This document shows positions 51,843-60,606 of a stretch of 64,000 nt of DNA, one piece after another (positions within the stretch are counted from its first letter, which is position 1; the number at the start of each line of letters is the position of its first letter). The DNA is from Streptomyces fragilis. Lineage in GTDB: Bacteria > Actinomycetota > Actinomycetes > Streptomycetales > Streptomycetaceae. The notes below the pieces were generated by a model. The model saw only the letters and a program-made list of their open reading frames with translations. It ran no database searches and was not told the origin of the DNA. Position numbers and translations under genes: made by a program. The stretch lies in contig NZ_BEVZ01000004.1 in assembly GCF_003112515.1 (NCBI RefSeq), positions 868,001 to 932,000 on the forward strand. The letters run 5' to 3'.

Positions 51843-52967
51843 TCAGCGGCGGTGCTGGGAGTCCGCGACCGTCACCTCGACGCGCTGGAACTCCTTGAGC
51901 TCGCTGTAGCCCGTCGTGGCCATGGCCCGCTTCAGCGCGCCGAAGAAGTTCATCGACCCGTCCGGCGAGTGCGAGGGACCGGTGAGGATCTCCTCCAGCG
52001 TGCCCACGGTGCCCAGGGCGACCTTCTTGCCGCGCGGCAGCTCGGCGTTGACTGCCTCCATGCCCCAGTGGTGGCCACGGCCGGGCGCGTCGGTGGCACG
52101 CGCCAGCGGGGAGCCGATCATGACGGAGTCCGCGCCGCAGGCGATCGCCTTCGGCAGGTCGCCGGACCAGCCCACGCCGCCGTCCGCGATCACGTGCACG
52201 TACCGGCCGCCGGACTCGTCCATGTAGTCCCGGCGCGCCGCCGCCACGTCGGCGACCGCGGTGGCCATCGGCACCTGGATGCCCAGCACGTTGCGCGTGG
52301 TGTGCGCGGCGCCGCCGCCGAAGCCGACCAGGACGCCCGCCGCGCCGGTGCGCATCAGGTGCAGCGCGGCCGTGTAGGTGGCGCAGCCGCCGACGATCAC
52401 CGGCACGTCGAGCTCGTAGATGAACTGCTTCAGGTTGAGCGGCTCGTGCGAGGAGGACACGTGCTCGGCGGACACCGTGGTGCCGCGGATCACGAAGATG
52501 TCCACGCCGGCGTCCACGACCGTCTTGGAGAACTCGGCGGTGCGCTGCGGGGAGAGCGCCGCGGCGGTCACCACACCGGCGTCGCGCACCTCCTTGATGC
52601 GCTGCCCGATCAGCTCTTCCTTGATCGGGGCGGCGTAGACCTCCTGCAGGCGGCGGGTGGCCGCCTCGGCGGGCAGCTCGGCGATCTCGTCGAGCAGCGG
52701 CTGCGGGTCCTCGTAGCGGGTCCACAGGCCCTCGAGGTTGAGGACGCCGAGGCCGCCCATCTCGCCGATGCGGATGGCGGTGGCCGGGGAGACGACCGAG
52801 TCCATCGGCGCGGCCAGGAAGGGCAGCTCGAAGCGGTAGGCGTCGATCTGCCAGGCGATCGAGACCTCCTGCGGGTCCCGCGTACGGCGGCTCGGGACGA
52901 CGGCGATGTCGTCGAAGGCGTACGCCCGGCGGCCGCGCTTGCCGCGCCCGATCTCGATCTCAGTCAC
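51843..52967 (-). CDS. guaB3: GuaB3-type IMP dehydrogenase-related protein
   Basis: 374 residues, without the CBS pair found in IMPDH. It has the IMPDH/GMP-reductase barrel: RRAYAFDDIAVVPSRRTRD, FLAAPMDSVVSP, VIVGGCATYTAALHLMRTGAAGVLVGFGGGAAHTTRNVLG and VIADGGVGWSGDLPKAIACGADSVMIGS. The loop that carries the catalytic Cys in IMPDH (GSICTTR) reads GAAHTTR, with His at the Cys position. Standard XMP* chemistry is therefore not expected. It is downstream of guaB in the same direction, as in mycobacteria (guaB2-guaB3). Confidence 0.88.
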   Translation of the reverse strand: MTEIEIGRGKRGRRAYAFDDIAVVPSRRTRDPQEVSIAWQIDAYRFELPFLAAPMDSVVSPATAIRIGEMGGLGVLNLEGLWTRYEDPQPLLDEIAELPAEAATRRLQEVYAAPIKEELIGQRIKEVRDAGVVTAAALSPQRTAEFSKTVVDAGVDIFVIRGTTVSAEHVSSSHEPLNLKQFIYELDVPVIVGGCATYTAALHLMRTGAAGVLVGFGGGAAHTTRNVLGIQVPMATAVADVAAARRDYMDESGGRYVHVIADGGVGWSGDLPKAIACGADSVMIGSPLARATDAPGRGHHWGMEAVNAELPRGKKVALGTVGTLEEILTGPSHSPDGSMNFFGALKRAMATTGYSELKEFQRVEVTVADSQHRR

Positions 52968-53024
52968 GTCTGTGGCCTTTCCCTCTGCTTGTCAGGCGTC
53001 ATCCAGTATCGCCGACGCCCACGA

Positions 53025-53060
53025 AGAGGGCGGCACCCGCACCCGGCGGGGCCGCCCTCT
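53025..53060 (-). terminator. Probable terminator after guaB
   Basis: A 10-bp stem AGAGGGCGGC (53025-53034) with its complement at 53051-53060, 16-nt loop, starting 24 bp beyond the guaB stop codon. Confidence 0.55.
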
Positions 53061-53083
53061 GGGAACTGTTCAGGTACTGCGGG

Positions 53084-54589
53084 TCAGATCTGGCCGCTGT
53101 AGTTCGGCGCCTCGACCGTCATCTGGATGTCGTGCGGGTGGCTCTCCTTGAGGCCGGCCGAGGTGATCCGGACGAACCGGCCCTTGGACTCCATCTCCTC
53201 GATGGTCGCCGCGCCGACGTAGCCCATGGTCTGGCGCAGGCCGCCCACGAGCTGGTGCAGCACGTTGGAGAGCGGGCCGCGGTAGGGCACCTGACCCTCG
53301 ATGCCCTCGGGGACGAGCTTCTCGTCGGAGCTGACCTCGGCCTGGAAGTAGCGGTCCTTGGAGTAGGACTTGCCCTGGCCGCGGGACTGCATCGCGCCGA
53401 GCGAGCCCATGCCGCGGTAGGACTTGAACTGCTTGCCGTTGATGAACTGCAGCTCGCCGGGGGACTCCTCGCAGCCGGCCAGCAGGCTGCCCAGCATCAC
53501 GCTGTCCGCGCCGGCGGCCAGGGCCTTGCCGATGTCGCCGGAGTACTGCAGGCCGCCGTCGCCGATCACCGGGACGCCGGCCGCGCGGGCGGCGAGGGAG
53601 GCCTCGTAGATGGCGCTGACCTGCGGGACGCCGATGCCGGCGACCACGCGGGTGGTGCAGATGGAGCCGGGGCCCACACCCACCTTCACGCCGTCGGCGC
53701 CGGCGTCGATGATCGCCTGCGCGCCGTCACGGGTGGCGACGTTGCCGCCGATCACGTCCACACCCACCGCGGACTTGATCTTGGCCATCCAGCTCAGGGC
53801 GTTGCTGTTGTGACCGTGGGAGGTGTCCACGATCAGGAAGTCGACGCCCGCGGCGGCCAGCGCCTGGGCGCGCTCCAGCGCCTCGGGGCTCGCGCCCACG
53901 GCGGCGCCGACGAGCAGGCGGCCCTCGGCGTCCTTGGCGGCGTTGGGGTACTGCTCGGCCTTGACGAAGTCCTTGACCGTGATCAGGCCCTTGAGGACGC
54001 CTTCGCCGTCGACCAGGGGAAGCTTCTCGATCTTGTGGCGGCGCAGCAGGTCGATGGCGTCGCTGCCGGAGATGCCGACCGTGCCGGTGACCAGCGGCAT
54101 CGGCGTCATGACCTCGTGCACCTTGCGGGTGCGGTCGGACTCGAACGCCATGTCGCGGTTGGTCACGATGCCGAGCAGCCGGCCCGCCGGGTCGGTGACC
54201 GGGACGCCGCTGATGCGGAACTTGGCGCACAGCGCGTCGGCCTCGGCGAGGGTGGCCTCCGGGTGCACGGTGATCGGGTCGGTCACCATGCCGGACTCGG
54301 AGCGCTTCACGAGGTCGACCTGGTTGACCTGGTCCTCGATCGACAGGTTGCGGTGCAGCACGCCCACGCCGCCCTGGCGGGCCATCGCGATGGCCATCCG
54401 GGACTCGGTGACCTTGTCCATCGCCGCGGACAGCAGCGGGATGTTCACCTTGATGTTCCGGGAGATCCGGGTGGAGGTGTCGACCGCGTTGGGGAGGACG
54501 TCCGACGCTCCCGGTAGCAGCAACACGTCGTCGTAGGTCAGCCCGAGCGTCGCGAATTTGGCGGGCACTCCGTCGACGTTTGCAGTCAT
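53084..54589 (-). CDS. guaB: Inosine-5'-monophosphate dehydrogenase
   Basis: 501 residues from the ATG at 54589 (MTANVDGVPAKFATLGLTYDDVLLLPG). Barrel and CBS architecture: PLLSAAMDKVTESRMAIAMARQGGVGVLHRN, then two CBS motifs (residues about 105-225), then the catalytic loop VGPGSICTTRVVAG with the active-site Cys. SYRGMGSLGAM and the flap (KLVPEGIEGQVPYRGPL) follow. It oxidises IMP to XMP with NAD+, the committed step to GMP. guaA for the next step lies at 24-25.6 kb. Confidence 0.97.
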   Translation of the reverse strand: MTANVDGVPAKFATLGLTYDDVLLLPGASDVLPNAVDTSTRISRNIKVNIPLLSAAMDKVTESRMAIAMARQGGVGVLHRNLSIEDQVNQVDLVKRSESGMVTDPITVHPEATLAEADALCAKFRISGVPVTDPAGRLLGIVTNRDMAFESDRTRKVHEVMTPMPLVTGTVGISGSDAIDLLRRHKIEKLPLVDGEGVLKGLITVKDFVKAEQYPNAAKDAEGRLLVGAAVGASPEALERAQALAAAGVDFLIVDTSHGHNSNALSWMAKIKSAVGVDVIGGNVATRDGAQAIIDAGADGVKVGVGPGSICTTRVVAGIGVPQVSAIYEASLAARAAGVPVIGDGGLQYSGDIGKALAAGADSVMLGSLLAGCEESPGELQFINGKQFKSYRGMGSLGAMQSRGQGKSYSKDRYFQAEVSSDEKLVPEGIEGQVPYRGPLSNVLHQLVGGLRQTMGYVGAATIEEMESKGRFVRITSAGLKESHPHDIQMTVEAPNYSGQI

Positions 54590-54811
54590 GACACCTTCCC
54601 CATGGCCTTGATCGGTGCGGATGTCCATGCTAACGGGATCCGGCGCCCCGGCATTCCACCGTTCGAGGACGCGACGGGTGACAGGACGGTCCCGCGTTCG
54701 GTTACCGGCGGTGAGCGGGCAGCGGGTGTGTGCGCGGCGAGTCGCGCCACGCCGGGCGGGATCCGCCCTTTGGCCGGAAAACGCCGGTCCGGCCGTCGCG
54801 CGCGGTGACCG

Positions 54812-55477
54812 TCACTGCTCGGCGAGCGCCCGCAGACGGCTCAGCGCACGGTGCTGGGCGACCCGGACGGCGCCGGGTGACATTCCCAACATCTGGCCGG
54901 TTTCCTCCGCCGTCAGGCCGACGGCGATGCGCAGCAGCAGCAGTTCGCGCTGGTTCTCCGGGAGGTTGGCCAGCAGTTTCTTGGCCCATTCGGCGTCGCT
55001 GCTGAGCAGCGCGCGCTCCTCGGGGCCGAGCGAGTCGTCGGGCCGCTCGGGCATCTCGTCGGACGGCACCGCCGTGGACCCGGGGTGACGCATCGCGGCC
55101 CGCTGCAGGTCGGCGACCTTGTGGGCGGCGATGGCGCAGACGAAGGCCTCGAAGGGCCGGCCGGTGTCCCGGTAGCGCGGCAGCGCCAGCAGCACCGCGA
55201 CGCAGACCTCCTGCGCCAGGTCCTCCACGAAGTGGCGGGCGTCGCCGGGAAGCCGGGACAGCCTGGTGCGGCAGTAGCGCAGGGCCAGCGGGTGCACCCG
55301 GGCCAGCAGGTCGTGCGTCGCCTGTTCGTCCCCGTCGACGGCACGATGGACGAGAGCACCGATCACCGTCGTCTCGTCGTCGCGCATCGCTCCATGGTGC
55401 ACCGGAGCGCGCGAGGCGGGTCCGCCACGGCTCTGGTTGTGCACCGAAGCGTTATGAGCAGGTGCGCCGGCACTCAT
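54812..55477 (-). CDS. shbA: ECF-type sigma factor of the SigD/ShbA group
   Basis: 221 residues. The ATG at 55477 follows GGGGAGGGCGCAGGGG; a GTG/ATG further upstream is not needed. Region 2 is HDLLARVHPLALRYCRTRLSRLPGDARHFVEDLAQEVCVAVLLALPRYRDTGRPFEAFVCAIAAHKVADLQR. Region 4 is LPENQRELLLLRIAVGLTAEETGQMLGMSPGAVRVAQHRALSRLRAL. The place between guaB and bldM matches M. tuberculosis sigD near guaB2/whiB3/groEL1 and the Streptomyces sigma factor ShbA, reported to drive the principal sigma gene hrdB. The symbol is inferred from synteny and recall. Confidence 0.8.
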   Translation of the reverse strand: MSAGAPAHNASVHNQSRGGPASRAPVHHGAMRDDETTVIGALVHRAVDGDEQATHDLLARVHPLALRYCRTRLSRLPGDARHFVEDLAQEVCVAVLLALPRYRDTGRPFEAFVCAIAAHKVADLQRAAMRHPGSTAVPSDEMPERPDDSLGPEERALLSSDAEWAKKLLANLPENQRELLLLRIAVGLTAEETGQMLGMSPGAVRVAQHRALSRLRALAEQ

Positions 55478-55682
55478 CCCCTGCGCCCTCCCCTTCCGCT
55501 CGACCGACTCGTCCCCGAGAACTCCACATCTCAAGGATGCGGCATCCGCGGCGAAACGAGCATCGGGCACCTGTCAGGAGCTTCTGCCGTCTCCGTCACA
55601 GGTGCGGCAGGCGGGGTCCGCCGGAGAGATCCCCGGCACCCCGCCCTGACGCAGTCATCGAGGCGACCCACCTGGCCGGGTC

Positions 55683-56294
55683 CTACCGGACCAGACCCCA
55701 CCGGAAGCCGAGTGCCACGGCGTGCGCCCGGTCCGAGGCGCCGAGCTTCTTGAACAGCCGGCGGGCGTGGGTCTTGACCGTGTCCTCGGAGAGGAACAGC
55801 TCGCGGCCGATCTCGGCGTTGGAGCGGCCGTGGCTCATGCCCTCGAGGACCTGGATCTCGCGCGCCGTGAGCGTGGGCGCCGCGCCCATCTCGGCGGAAC
55901 GCAGCCGACGCGGGGCCAGCCGCCAGGTCGGGTCGGCCAGGGCCTGCGTCACCGTGGCGCGCAGTTCGGCCCGGGAGGCGTCCTTGTGCAGGTAGCCGCG
56001 GGCGCCGGCGGCGACGGCGAGCGCCACGCCGTCCAGGTCCTCGGCGACGGTCAGCATGATGATGCGGGCCCCGGGGTCGGCGGAGAGGAGGCGGCGGACC
56101 GTCTCGACACCGCCCAGGCCGGGCATGCGGACGTCCATGAGGATGAGGTCCGAGCGGTCGGCACCCCAGCGGCGGAGGACTTCCTCGCCGTTGGCCGCCG
56201 TCGTCACGCGCTCGACGCCGGGCACGGTCGCGACCGCGCGGCGGAGCGCCTCTCGGGCAAGCGGGGAGTCGTCACAGACGAGGACGGAAGTCAT
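55683..56294 (-). CDS. bldM: BldM, orphan response regulator for aerial growth and sporulation
   Basis: 203 residues, family length, and the sequence matches the known BldM closely from memory. Receiver domain MTSVLVCDDSPLAREALRRA with Asp54 in ILMDVRMPGLGG; the LuxR-type helix-turn-helix is LTAREIQVLEGMSHGRSNAEIGRELFLSEDTVKTHARRLF. BldM acts as a homodimer on early developmental genes and as a heterodimer with WhiI on late ones; phosphorylation of Asp54 is thought not to be needed. A sigma-BldN-type promoter lies upstream. It is divergent from whiD. Confidence 0.96.
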   Translation of the reverse strand: MTSVLVCDDSPLAREALRRAVATVPGVERVTTAANGEEVLRRWGADRSDLILMDVRMPGLGGVETVRRLLSADPGARIIMLTVAEDLDGVALAVAAGARGYLHKDASRAELRATVTQALADPTWRLAPRRLRSAEMGAAPTLTAREIQVLEGMSHGRSNAEIGRELFLSEDTVKTHARRLFKKLGASDRAHAVALGFRWGLVR

Positions 56295-56697
56295 GACCGC
56301 CCTCCGCAGCTGATGCGCGTCACCTTGAGCCTCCAGGCTGGTACGAAATCGTCACCTGTGCGGTCGATCCTTCGCGGGCCTCTCGGATCATCCACCCGAG
56401 CGCTTGTTCCGTCGACCGCCTCGCCCTCTCAACGACGGTCACTCGAAAGAGTTACGGGGAGAAAGGCCGACTTCAGCACTCTACGTGAGGGGGTCATCAC
56501 CTCTCGGTCACACACAGCTTGCACACAAGTTTTCCCCAGACCATCTGACCCGATTGGTCCCATTTCTTCCGTTTTGCTGGTGTCTGTGACTAGATTCGCA
56601 ATGAGTCATATTTTCATCTCCTTAGATCGTTCGTAGATCTCCATTGATCGCGGGTACGCGGTCGCCGAACCGGCAACCAGCACCAAGGGGACACGTC
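56295..56697. other. bldM-whiD divergent intergenic region
   Basis: 403 bp holding the promoters of two developmental regulators. The bldM promoter at 56429-56456 is described separately. The whiD side (56530-56697) is the most AT-rich stretch of the window (gactagattcgcaatgagtcatattttcatctcc), consistent with developmental promoters and regulator sites. I cannot assign a sigma factor there. No gene is seen. Confidence 0.6.
56429..56456 (-). promoter_or_regulatory. Sigma-BldN-type promoter of bldM
   Basis: On the minus strand CGTAAC (56456-56451), a 16-bp spacer and CGTTGA (56434-56429) match the sigma-BldN -35 and -10 elements exactly, at the spacing reported for bldM p1 in S. coelicolor. 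Transcription would begin near 56421 and give a leader of roughly 125 nt. Confidence 0.88.
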
Positions 56698-57066
56698 ATG
56701 GCCGATTTCTCCCGCCTTCCCGGTCCTAACGCGGACCTGTGGGACTGGCAGCTCCACGCCGCCTGCCGCGGGGTCGACAGCTCGCTCTTCTTCCACCCCG
56801 AAGGGGAACGCGGCGCGGCGCGCAGCGCCCGTGAGAACTCGGCCAAGGAGGTGTGCATGAGGTGTCCGGTGCGGGCCGAGTGCGCGGCGCACGCCCTGGC
56901 GGTGCGCGAGCCCTACGGGGTGTGGGGCGGCCTCACGGAGGACGAACGCGAGGAGCTGATGGGGCGGGCACGCCACCGCCTGGTGCCGGTGCCGGACCGC
57001 GGCGGGCACGCGGGGCGCGGCGGCCATGGGGCGGGGCACGACGGCGAGGAGGAGGGGGTCGACTAG
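56698..57066 (+). CDS. whiD: WhiD, WhiB-family iron-sulfur transcription factor
   Basis: 122 residues. MADFSRLPGPNADLWDWQL and the four [4Fe-4S] ligands Cys23, Cys53, Cys56 and Cys62 are as in WhiD (AACRG, EVCMRCPVRAECAAHAL). YGVWGGLTEDERE is the WhiB beta-turn. WhiD is needed for spore maturation. The C-terminal tail after RARHRLVP is longer than in S. coelicolor WhiD as I recall it, and is Gly/His/Glu-rich (GHAGRGGHGAGHDGEEEG). Confidence 0.95.
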   Translation: MADFSRLPGPNADLWDWQLHAACRGVDSSLFFHPEGERGAARSARENSAKEVCMRCPVRAECAAHALAVREPYGVWGGLTEDEREELMGRARHRLVPVPDRGGHAGRGGHGAGHDGEEEGVD

Positions 57067-57203
57067 CCGGCCGCGGTCGCCGGTCACAGGTGAAACGTTT
57101 CTTCGACGCGACTCGGCGCGACGCGTCGCGGCACGGCTCGGCGCGGTGCGGTTCAGCGGTTCCGGTTCCCGTTCCGCGGCGTCGTTCCCCGCAGCCCGGG
57201 GGC

Positions 57204-58235
57204 TCAGCTCCGGGCGGCCGCCGCGCGCTCGAGCTGCCGGAGGGTGGCCGCCACGGCGGGGACGTGCTCCAGGTCGGCGAGGGTGAGGGCGACGACCTCG
57301 CGCCGCACCGCCGGTTCGACGCGGACCTCACGCACGCCCCGCCCGCGCACCGCCTCCACCGCCAGCCGGGGCAGCACGGCCACCCCGAGCCCGGCGCCGA
57401 CCAGCCCGACCACCGCCGGGTAGTCGTCCGTCGCGAAGTCGATGCGCGGCGTGAAGCCCGCCTGGGCGCACACCTCCACCAGCTGCCCCCGGCACCGGGG
57501 GCACCCCGCGATCCACGGCTCCCCGGCCAGTTCGCCGATGCCCACGGACTCGGCGGACGCCAGCCGGTGCCCCTCGGGCACCAGACCCACCAGGCGGTCG
57601 CTGAGCAACGGCCGCACCACCAGGTCGTCCCACTCCTCCGACTCCGGTCGCTGCCTCGCCCCGGTCCCCGGACCCGTCGCCGTCCCGCGAACCGTTTCCG
57701 TCCCCGGACCTGTCGCCGTTCCCGTCGCCGTTCCCGATGCCGACGCGGTTTCCGTGGAGTCGCCCGCGCGGCCGTACCGGAAGGCCAGCGCCACGTCGCA
57801 GTCCCCGGCGCGGAGCATCTCCACCGAACGCGGCGGCTCCGCCTCCTCCAGCGAGACCTGGGTGCCGGGGTGCTCGGCCCGCAGCGCGGCCAGCGCCGTC
57901 GGCACCAGGGTGGAGCTTCCGCTGGGGAACGACACCAGCCGTACCCGCCCGGCCCGCAGCCCGGCGATGGCGGCGACCTCCTCCTCCGCGGCGGTCAGGC
58001 CCGCGAGGATGCCCGCAGCGTGGCGCACCAGCGCCTCGCCCGCCTGGGTGAGGCGCATGCCCCGCCCGGCACGGACGATCAGCGGGGTGCCCGCCGAGGA
58101 CTCCAGCGCCTTCATCTGCTGGCTCACGGCCGGCTGGGTGCAGCCCAGCTCCCGAGCCGCGGCGGAGAAGGACCCGGTGGTGGCGACGGCGCGCAGGACA
58201 CGGAGATGACGAGCTTCGATCACCCTTCCGAGCAT
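57204..58235 (-). CDS. LysR-type transcriptional regulator with a low-complexity insertion
   Basis: 343 residues, about 40 more than usual. N-terminal winged helix EARHLRVLRAVATTGSFSAAARELGCTQPAVSQQMKALES. The effector-binding domain starts with GRVRLVSFPSGSSTLVPTALAAL. Inside it, near residues 165-195, is a Gly/Thr repeat (GTATGTATGPGTETVRG) that interrupts the first lobe after VALAFRYGR. FATDDYPAVVGLVGAGLGVAVLPRLA is the conserved C-terminal pattern. Divergent from the MOSC gene by 70 bp, which it may control. Confidence 0.88.
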   Translation of the reverse strand: MLGRVIEARHLRVLRAVATTGSFSAAARELGCTQPAVSQQMKALESSAGTPLIVRAGRGMRLTQAGEALVRHAAGILAGLTAAEEEVAAIAGLRAGRVRLVSFPSGSSTLVPTALAALRAEHPGTQVSLEEAEPPRSVEMLRAGDCDVALAFRYGRAGDSTETASASGTATGTATGPGTETVRGTATGPGTGARQRPESEEWDDLVVRPLLSDRLVGLVPEGHRLASAESVGIGELAGEPWIAGCPRCRGQLVEVCAQAGFTPRIDFATDDYPAVVGLVGAGLGVAVLPRLAVEAVRGRGVREVRVEPAVRREVVALTLADLEHVPAVAATLRQLERAAAARS

Positions 58236-58305
58236 AAGTCAGCCTTGGAGCGCTACAGGAAAAACTTCCTCCCGCTTTGGGCGGAGCGGCGCTACCGTGC
58301 CGCTC

Positions 58306-58974
58306 ATGAAGGTCCTCTCGATCAATCTCGGCTCCGCCTCCGCCGTCACCTACACCAGCCAGCGCGACGGCCTCACCGGCATCGACAAGCGGCCGGCCGA
58401 CGGCCCCGTCCGGATCTCCGCCCCCGGCCCCAAGGGCACCGGGGCGAGCGGCCTGACCGGCGACGCCATCTGCGAACTGCGGCATCACGGCGGCGACGAC
58501 CAGGCGGTCTACGCCTTCGCCCGCGAGGACCTGGACGAGTGGGAGCGCGAACTCGGCCGCCCGCTGCGCAACGGGGTCTTCGGCGAGAACCTCACCGTCT
58601 CCGGCCTCGACGTCTCCGGCGCGCGCGTCGGCGAGCAGTGGCGCGTGGGGCCGGACGTCGTCCTCCAGGTCACCTCGCCCCGCATTCCCTGCAACACCTT
58701 CCAGGGCCACATGGGCGAGCCGCAGTGGGTGAAGCGCTTCACCGCGAAGGGGGCGCCCGGCGCCTACCTCCGGGTGGTCGCCCCCGGCGAGATCCGGGCC
58801 GGCGACGCCGTGGAGATCGTCCGCCGCCCGGACCACGAGGTGACGATCGCCCTGTGCTTCCGCGCGATGACCCTGGAACGGGCCCTGCTGCCCCGCCTCC
58901 TGGAGGCGGGCGAGGACCTTCCCGAGGAGGAGCGCGCGGTCGTCCGCAAGTACTCCGCCCGGCAGTCCTCCTGA
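58306..58974 (+). CDS. MOSC-domain protein (YiiM-like)
   Basis: 222 residues from the ATG at 58306 (MKVLSINLGSASAVTYTSQRDGLTGIDKRP). The MOSC core has GDAICELRHHGGDDQAVYAFAREDLDEWE, GVFGENLTVSGLDV, and the conserved Cys in SPRIPCNTFQGHMG. YiiM-type MOSC proteins use molybdenum cofactor to reduce N-hydroxylated compounds. The C-terminal 60 residues (ALCFRAMTLERALLPRLLEAGE) match the usual extension. It is divergent from LysR. Confidence 0.9.
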   Translation: MKVLSINLGSASAVTYTSQRDGLTGIDKRPADGPVRISAPGPKGTGASGLTGDAICELRHHGGDDQAVYAFAREDLDEWERELGRPLRNGVFGENLTVSGLDVSGARVGEQWRVGPDVVLQVTSPRIPCNTFQGHMGEPQWVKRFTAKGAPGAYLRVVAPGEIRAGDAVEIVRRPDHEVTIALCFRAMTLERALLPRLLEAGEDLPEEERAVVRKYSARQSS

Positions 58975-59036
58975 CGCGCGTTTCCCGCCGGCCGCCCCAC
59001 CTCCCCCACGCGTCACCACCTGCTTAACCTGACCCC

Positions 59037-59813
59037 ATGACTACGGCTCTGATCACAGGTTCGACGGCCGGCCTCGGGGCCGCCTTCGCACGACGGCTGG
59101 CGGCCCGGGGGCACAACCTGGTGCTGGTGGCCAGGGACACCGAGCGGCTGCGCAAGCAGGCGACCGAACTGCACGACCGGCACGGCATCGAGGCCGAGGT
59201 GCTCACCGCGGACCTCGCCACCGACGAGGGCATCGAGGCGGTGGCGACGCGCCTCGGTGACCGGCACCACCCGGTGGACCTCCTGGTCAACAACGCGGGC
59301 TTCGGCAACAAGGGCCGCTACCTGGAGGTTCCGGTCGCCGACGAGCTGAGGATGCTCAAGGTCCACTGCGAGGCCGTGCTGCGGCTGACCACCGCGGCGG
59401 TCGAGGGGATGCGCGAGCGCGGGCGGGGCGGTGTGATCAACGTGGCCTCGGTCGCGGCCTTCGTCCCGCGCGGCACCTACGGCGCGTCCAAGGCGTGGGT
59501 CGTCCAGTTCACCCAGGGCGCGGCCCGCGACGTGGCCGCCGACGGCGTCCGGCTGACGGCGCTGTGCCCGGGCTTCGTGCGCACCGAGTTCCACGAGCGG
59601 GCCGGCATGGGCACCGACAACATCCCGAACTGGATGTGGCTGGACGCCGACAAGGTCGTCACCGCGGCCCTCGACGACTTCGCCCGCGGCAGGACCGTCT
59701 CCATCCCGGACCCGCGCTACAAGGCCCTGCTCGGCCTGACCAAGCTGGTCCCGCGCAACCTGCTCGGCGGCGTCTCCTCCACGGCCGGCCGCAAGTACGG
59801 CCCCGGTCGCTGA
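59037..59813 (+). CDS. Short-chain dehydrogenase/reductase
   Basis: 258 residues. Cofactor motif TGSTAGLGAAFARRLAARGHNLVLVARD (TGxxxGxG, with Arg after the second strand suggesting NADPH). NNAGFG, the catalytic Ser region INVASVAAFVPRG and YGASK (Tyr-x-x-x-Lys as TYGASKAW). LCPGFVRTEFHERAG follows. Substrate unknown; it belongs to the DltE/YqjQ-like group of SDRs. It follows the MOSC gene by 62 bp. Confidence 0.9.
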   Translation: MTTALITGSTAGLGAAFARRLAARGHNLVLVARDTERLRKQATELHDRHGIEAEVLTADLATDEGIEAVATRLGDRHHPVDLLVNNAGFGNKGRYLEVPVADELRMLKVHCEAVLRLTTAAVEGMRERGRGGVINVASVAAFVPRGTYGASKAWVVQFTQGAARDVAADGVRLTALCPGFVRTEFHERAGMGTDNIPNWMWLDADKVVTAALDDFARGRTVSIPDPRYKALLGLTKLVPRNLLGGVSSTAGRKYGPGR

Positions 59814-59925
59814 GGGCGGCCCAGCGGCTGCGCCGGTTAGGCTACGGGCAGCCGGGCAGCTCCGATTCCGGTGGGCGTCATGACCCAGCCGTGCTCCAGC
59901 CCACCACTCACCGATGGGGATCCCC

Positions 59926-60108
59926 ATGGCCAACCGACGCAACGACATGCTCGGCGTCGGCGGACAGCGCAAGAAGCTGTCCCGTACCGACCAGCAGGCC
60001 TCCGTCACCGCGAGCTCGAACAGCCGGCAGACGGCCGCCGAGCAGAAGCGTGAACTGCTGCGCAGGATGCGCGAGCGCGCACAGGCGGGGCAGAGCGCCC
60101 AGCAGTGA
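59926..60108 (+). CDS. DUF6243-family small basic protein
   Basis: 60 residues from the ATG at 59926 (GGGGA 5 bp upstream). It is highly charged and helical: MANRRNDMLGVGGQRKKLSR, then QQASVTASSNSRQTAAEQKRELLRRMRERAQ. Proteins of this size and sequence pattern are common in Streptomyces as DUF6243. Function unknown. It ends 8 bp before a 23-bp perfect hairpin. Confidence 0.8.
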   Translation: MANRRNDMLGVGGQRKKLSRTDQQASVTASSNSRQTAAEQKRELLRRMRERAQAGQSAQQ

Positions 60109-60115
60109 CGTGCTG

Positions 60116-60166
60116 AAACGCGTGGGGCCGCCTCCTTCCGTGAGAAGGAGGCGGCCCCACGCGTTT
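60116..60166. terminator. Bidirectional terminator, 23-bp perfect stem
   Basis: Left arm 60116-60138 (AAACGCGTGGGGCC...) pairs without mismatch with 60144-60166 across loop CGTGA, and continues into TTTT on the right and A's on the left. It works for both the DUF6243 gene and the convergent GNAT gene. It is the strongest hairpin in the window. Confidence 0.9.
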
Positions 60167-60204
60167 TCCCGCGCACCGTGCGCACGGTGCTTCAGGGCCC
60201 GCCC

Positions 60205-60606
60205 TCAGGACGTCAGGGCGAGCAGTCCCGCCGCTGTCGGCCTGAAGCCGCAGGCGTCGAAGTAGAACGTCCGCAGCGGCTCCTCGAAGTCGACGTGGAG
60301 CCACCCGCACCCCGCGGCCCTGGCCTCGTCGGCCGCCCGGCGGACCAGGGCGGTGCCGATGCCCTCGCCCTGGCGGTCCGGGGCCACGACCGTGTCCAGC
60401 AGGAACGCGTGCGTGCCGCCGTCCCAGGCGACGTTGACGAACCCCACCAGGGTCCCGTCGTCGCGGGCGCAGACCCAGCCGAGGCTGTGCCGCCGCAACT
60501 GCTCCGTCCATCCGCCCTCCCCCGGCGGACGGCCGAACGCAGCAGCGTGCAGCGCCTCCAGTTCCGTCTCCCCGACCTCACCGCGCCACTCGTACGTGAT
60601 CGTCAT
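60205..60606 (-). CDS. GNAT-family N-acetyltransferase
   Basis: 133 residues from the ATG at 60606. GNAT fold with motif A: HAFLLDTVVAPDRQGEGIGTALVRRAADEARAAG (Q/RxxGxG/A acetyl-CoA loop), then WLHVDFEEPLRTFYFDACGFRPT. Substrate unknown. Convergent with the DUF6243 gene. Confidence 0.88.
   Translation of the reverse strand: MTITYEWRGEVGETELEALHAAAFGRPPGEGGWTEQLRRHSLGWVCARDDGTLVGFVNVAWDGGTHAFLLDTVVAPDRQGEGIGTALVRRAADEARAAGCGWLHVDFEEPLRTFYFDACGFRPTAAGLLALTS

Noticed and set aside
54812..55477. Phage or plasmid origin for the sigma factor gene
   Set aside because: Composition and context match the conserved guaB-bldM locus; no integrase, tRNA or att-like repeats nearby.
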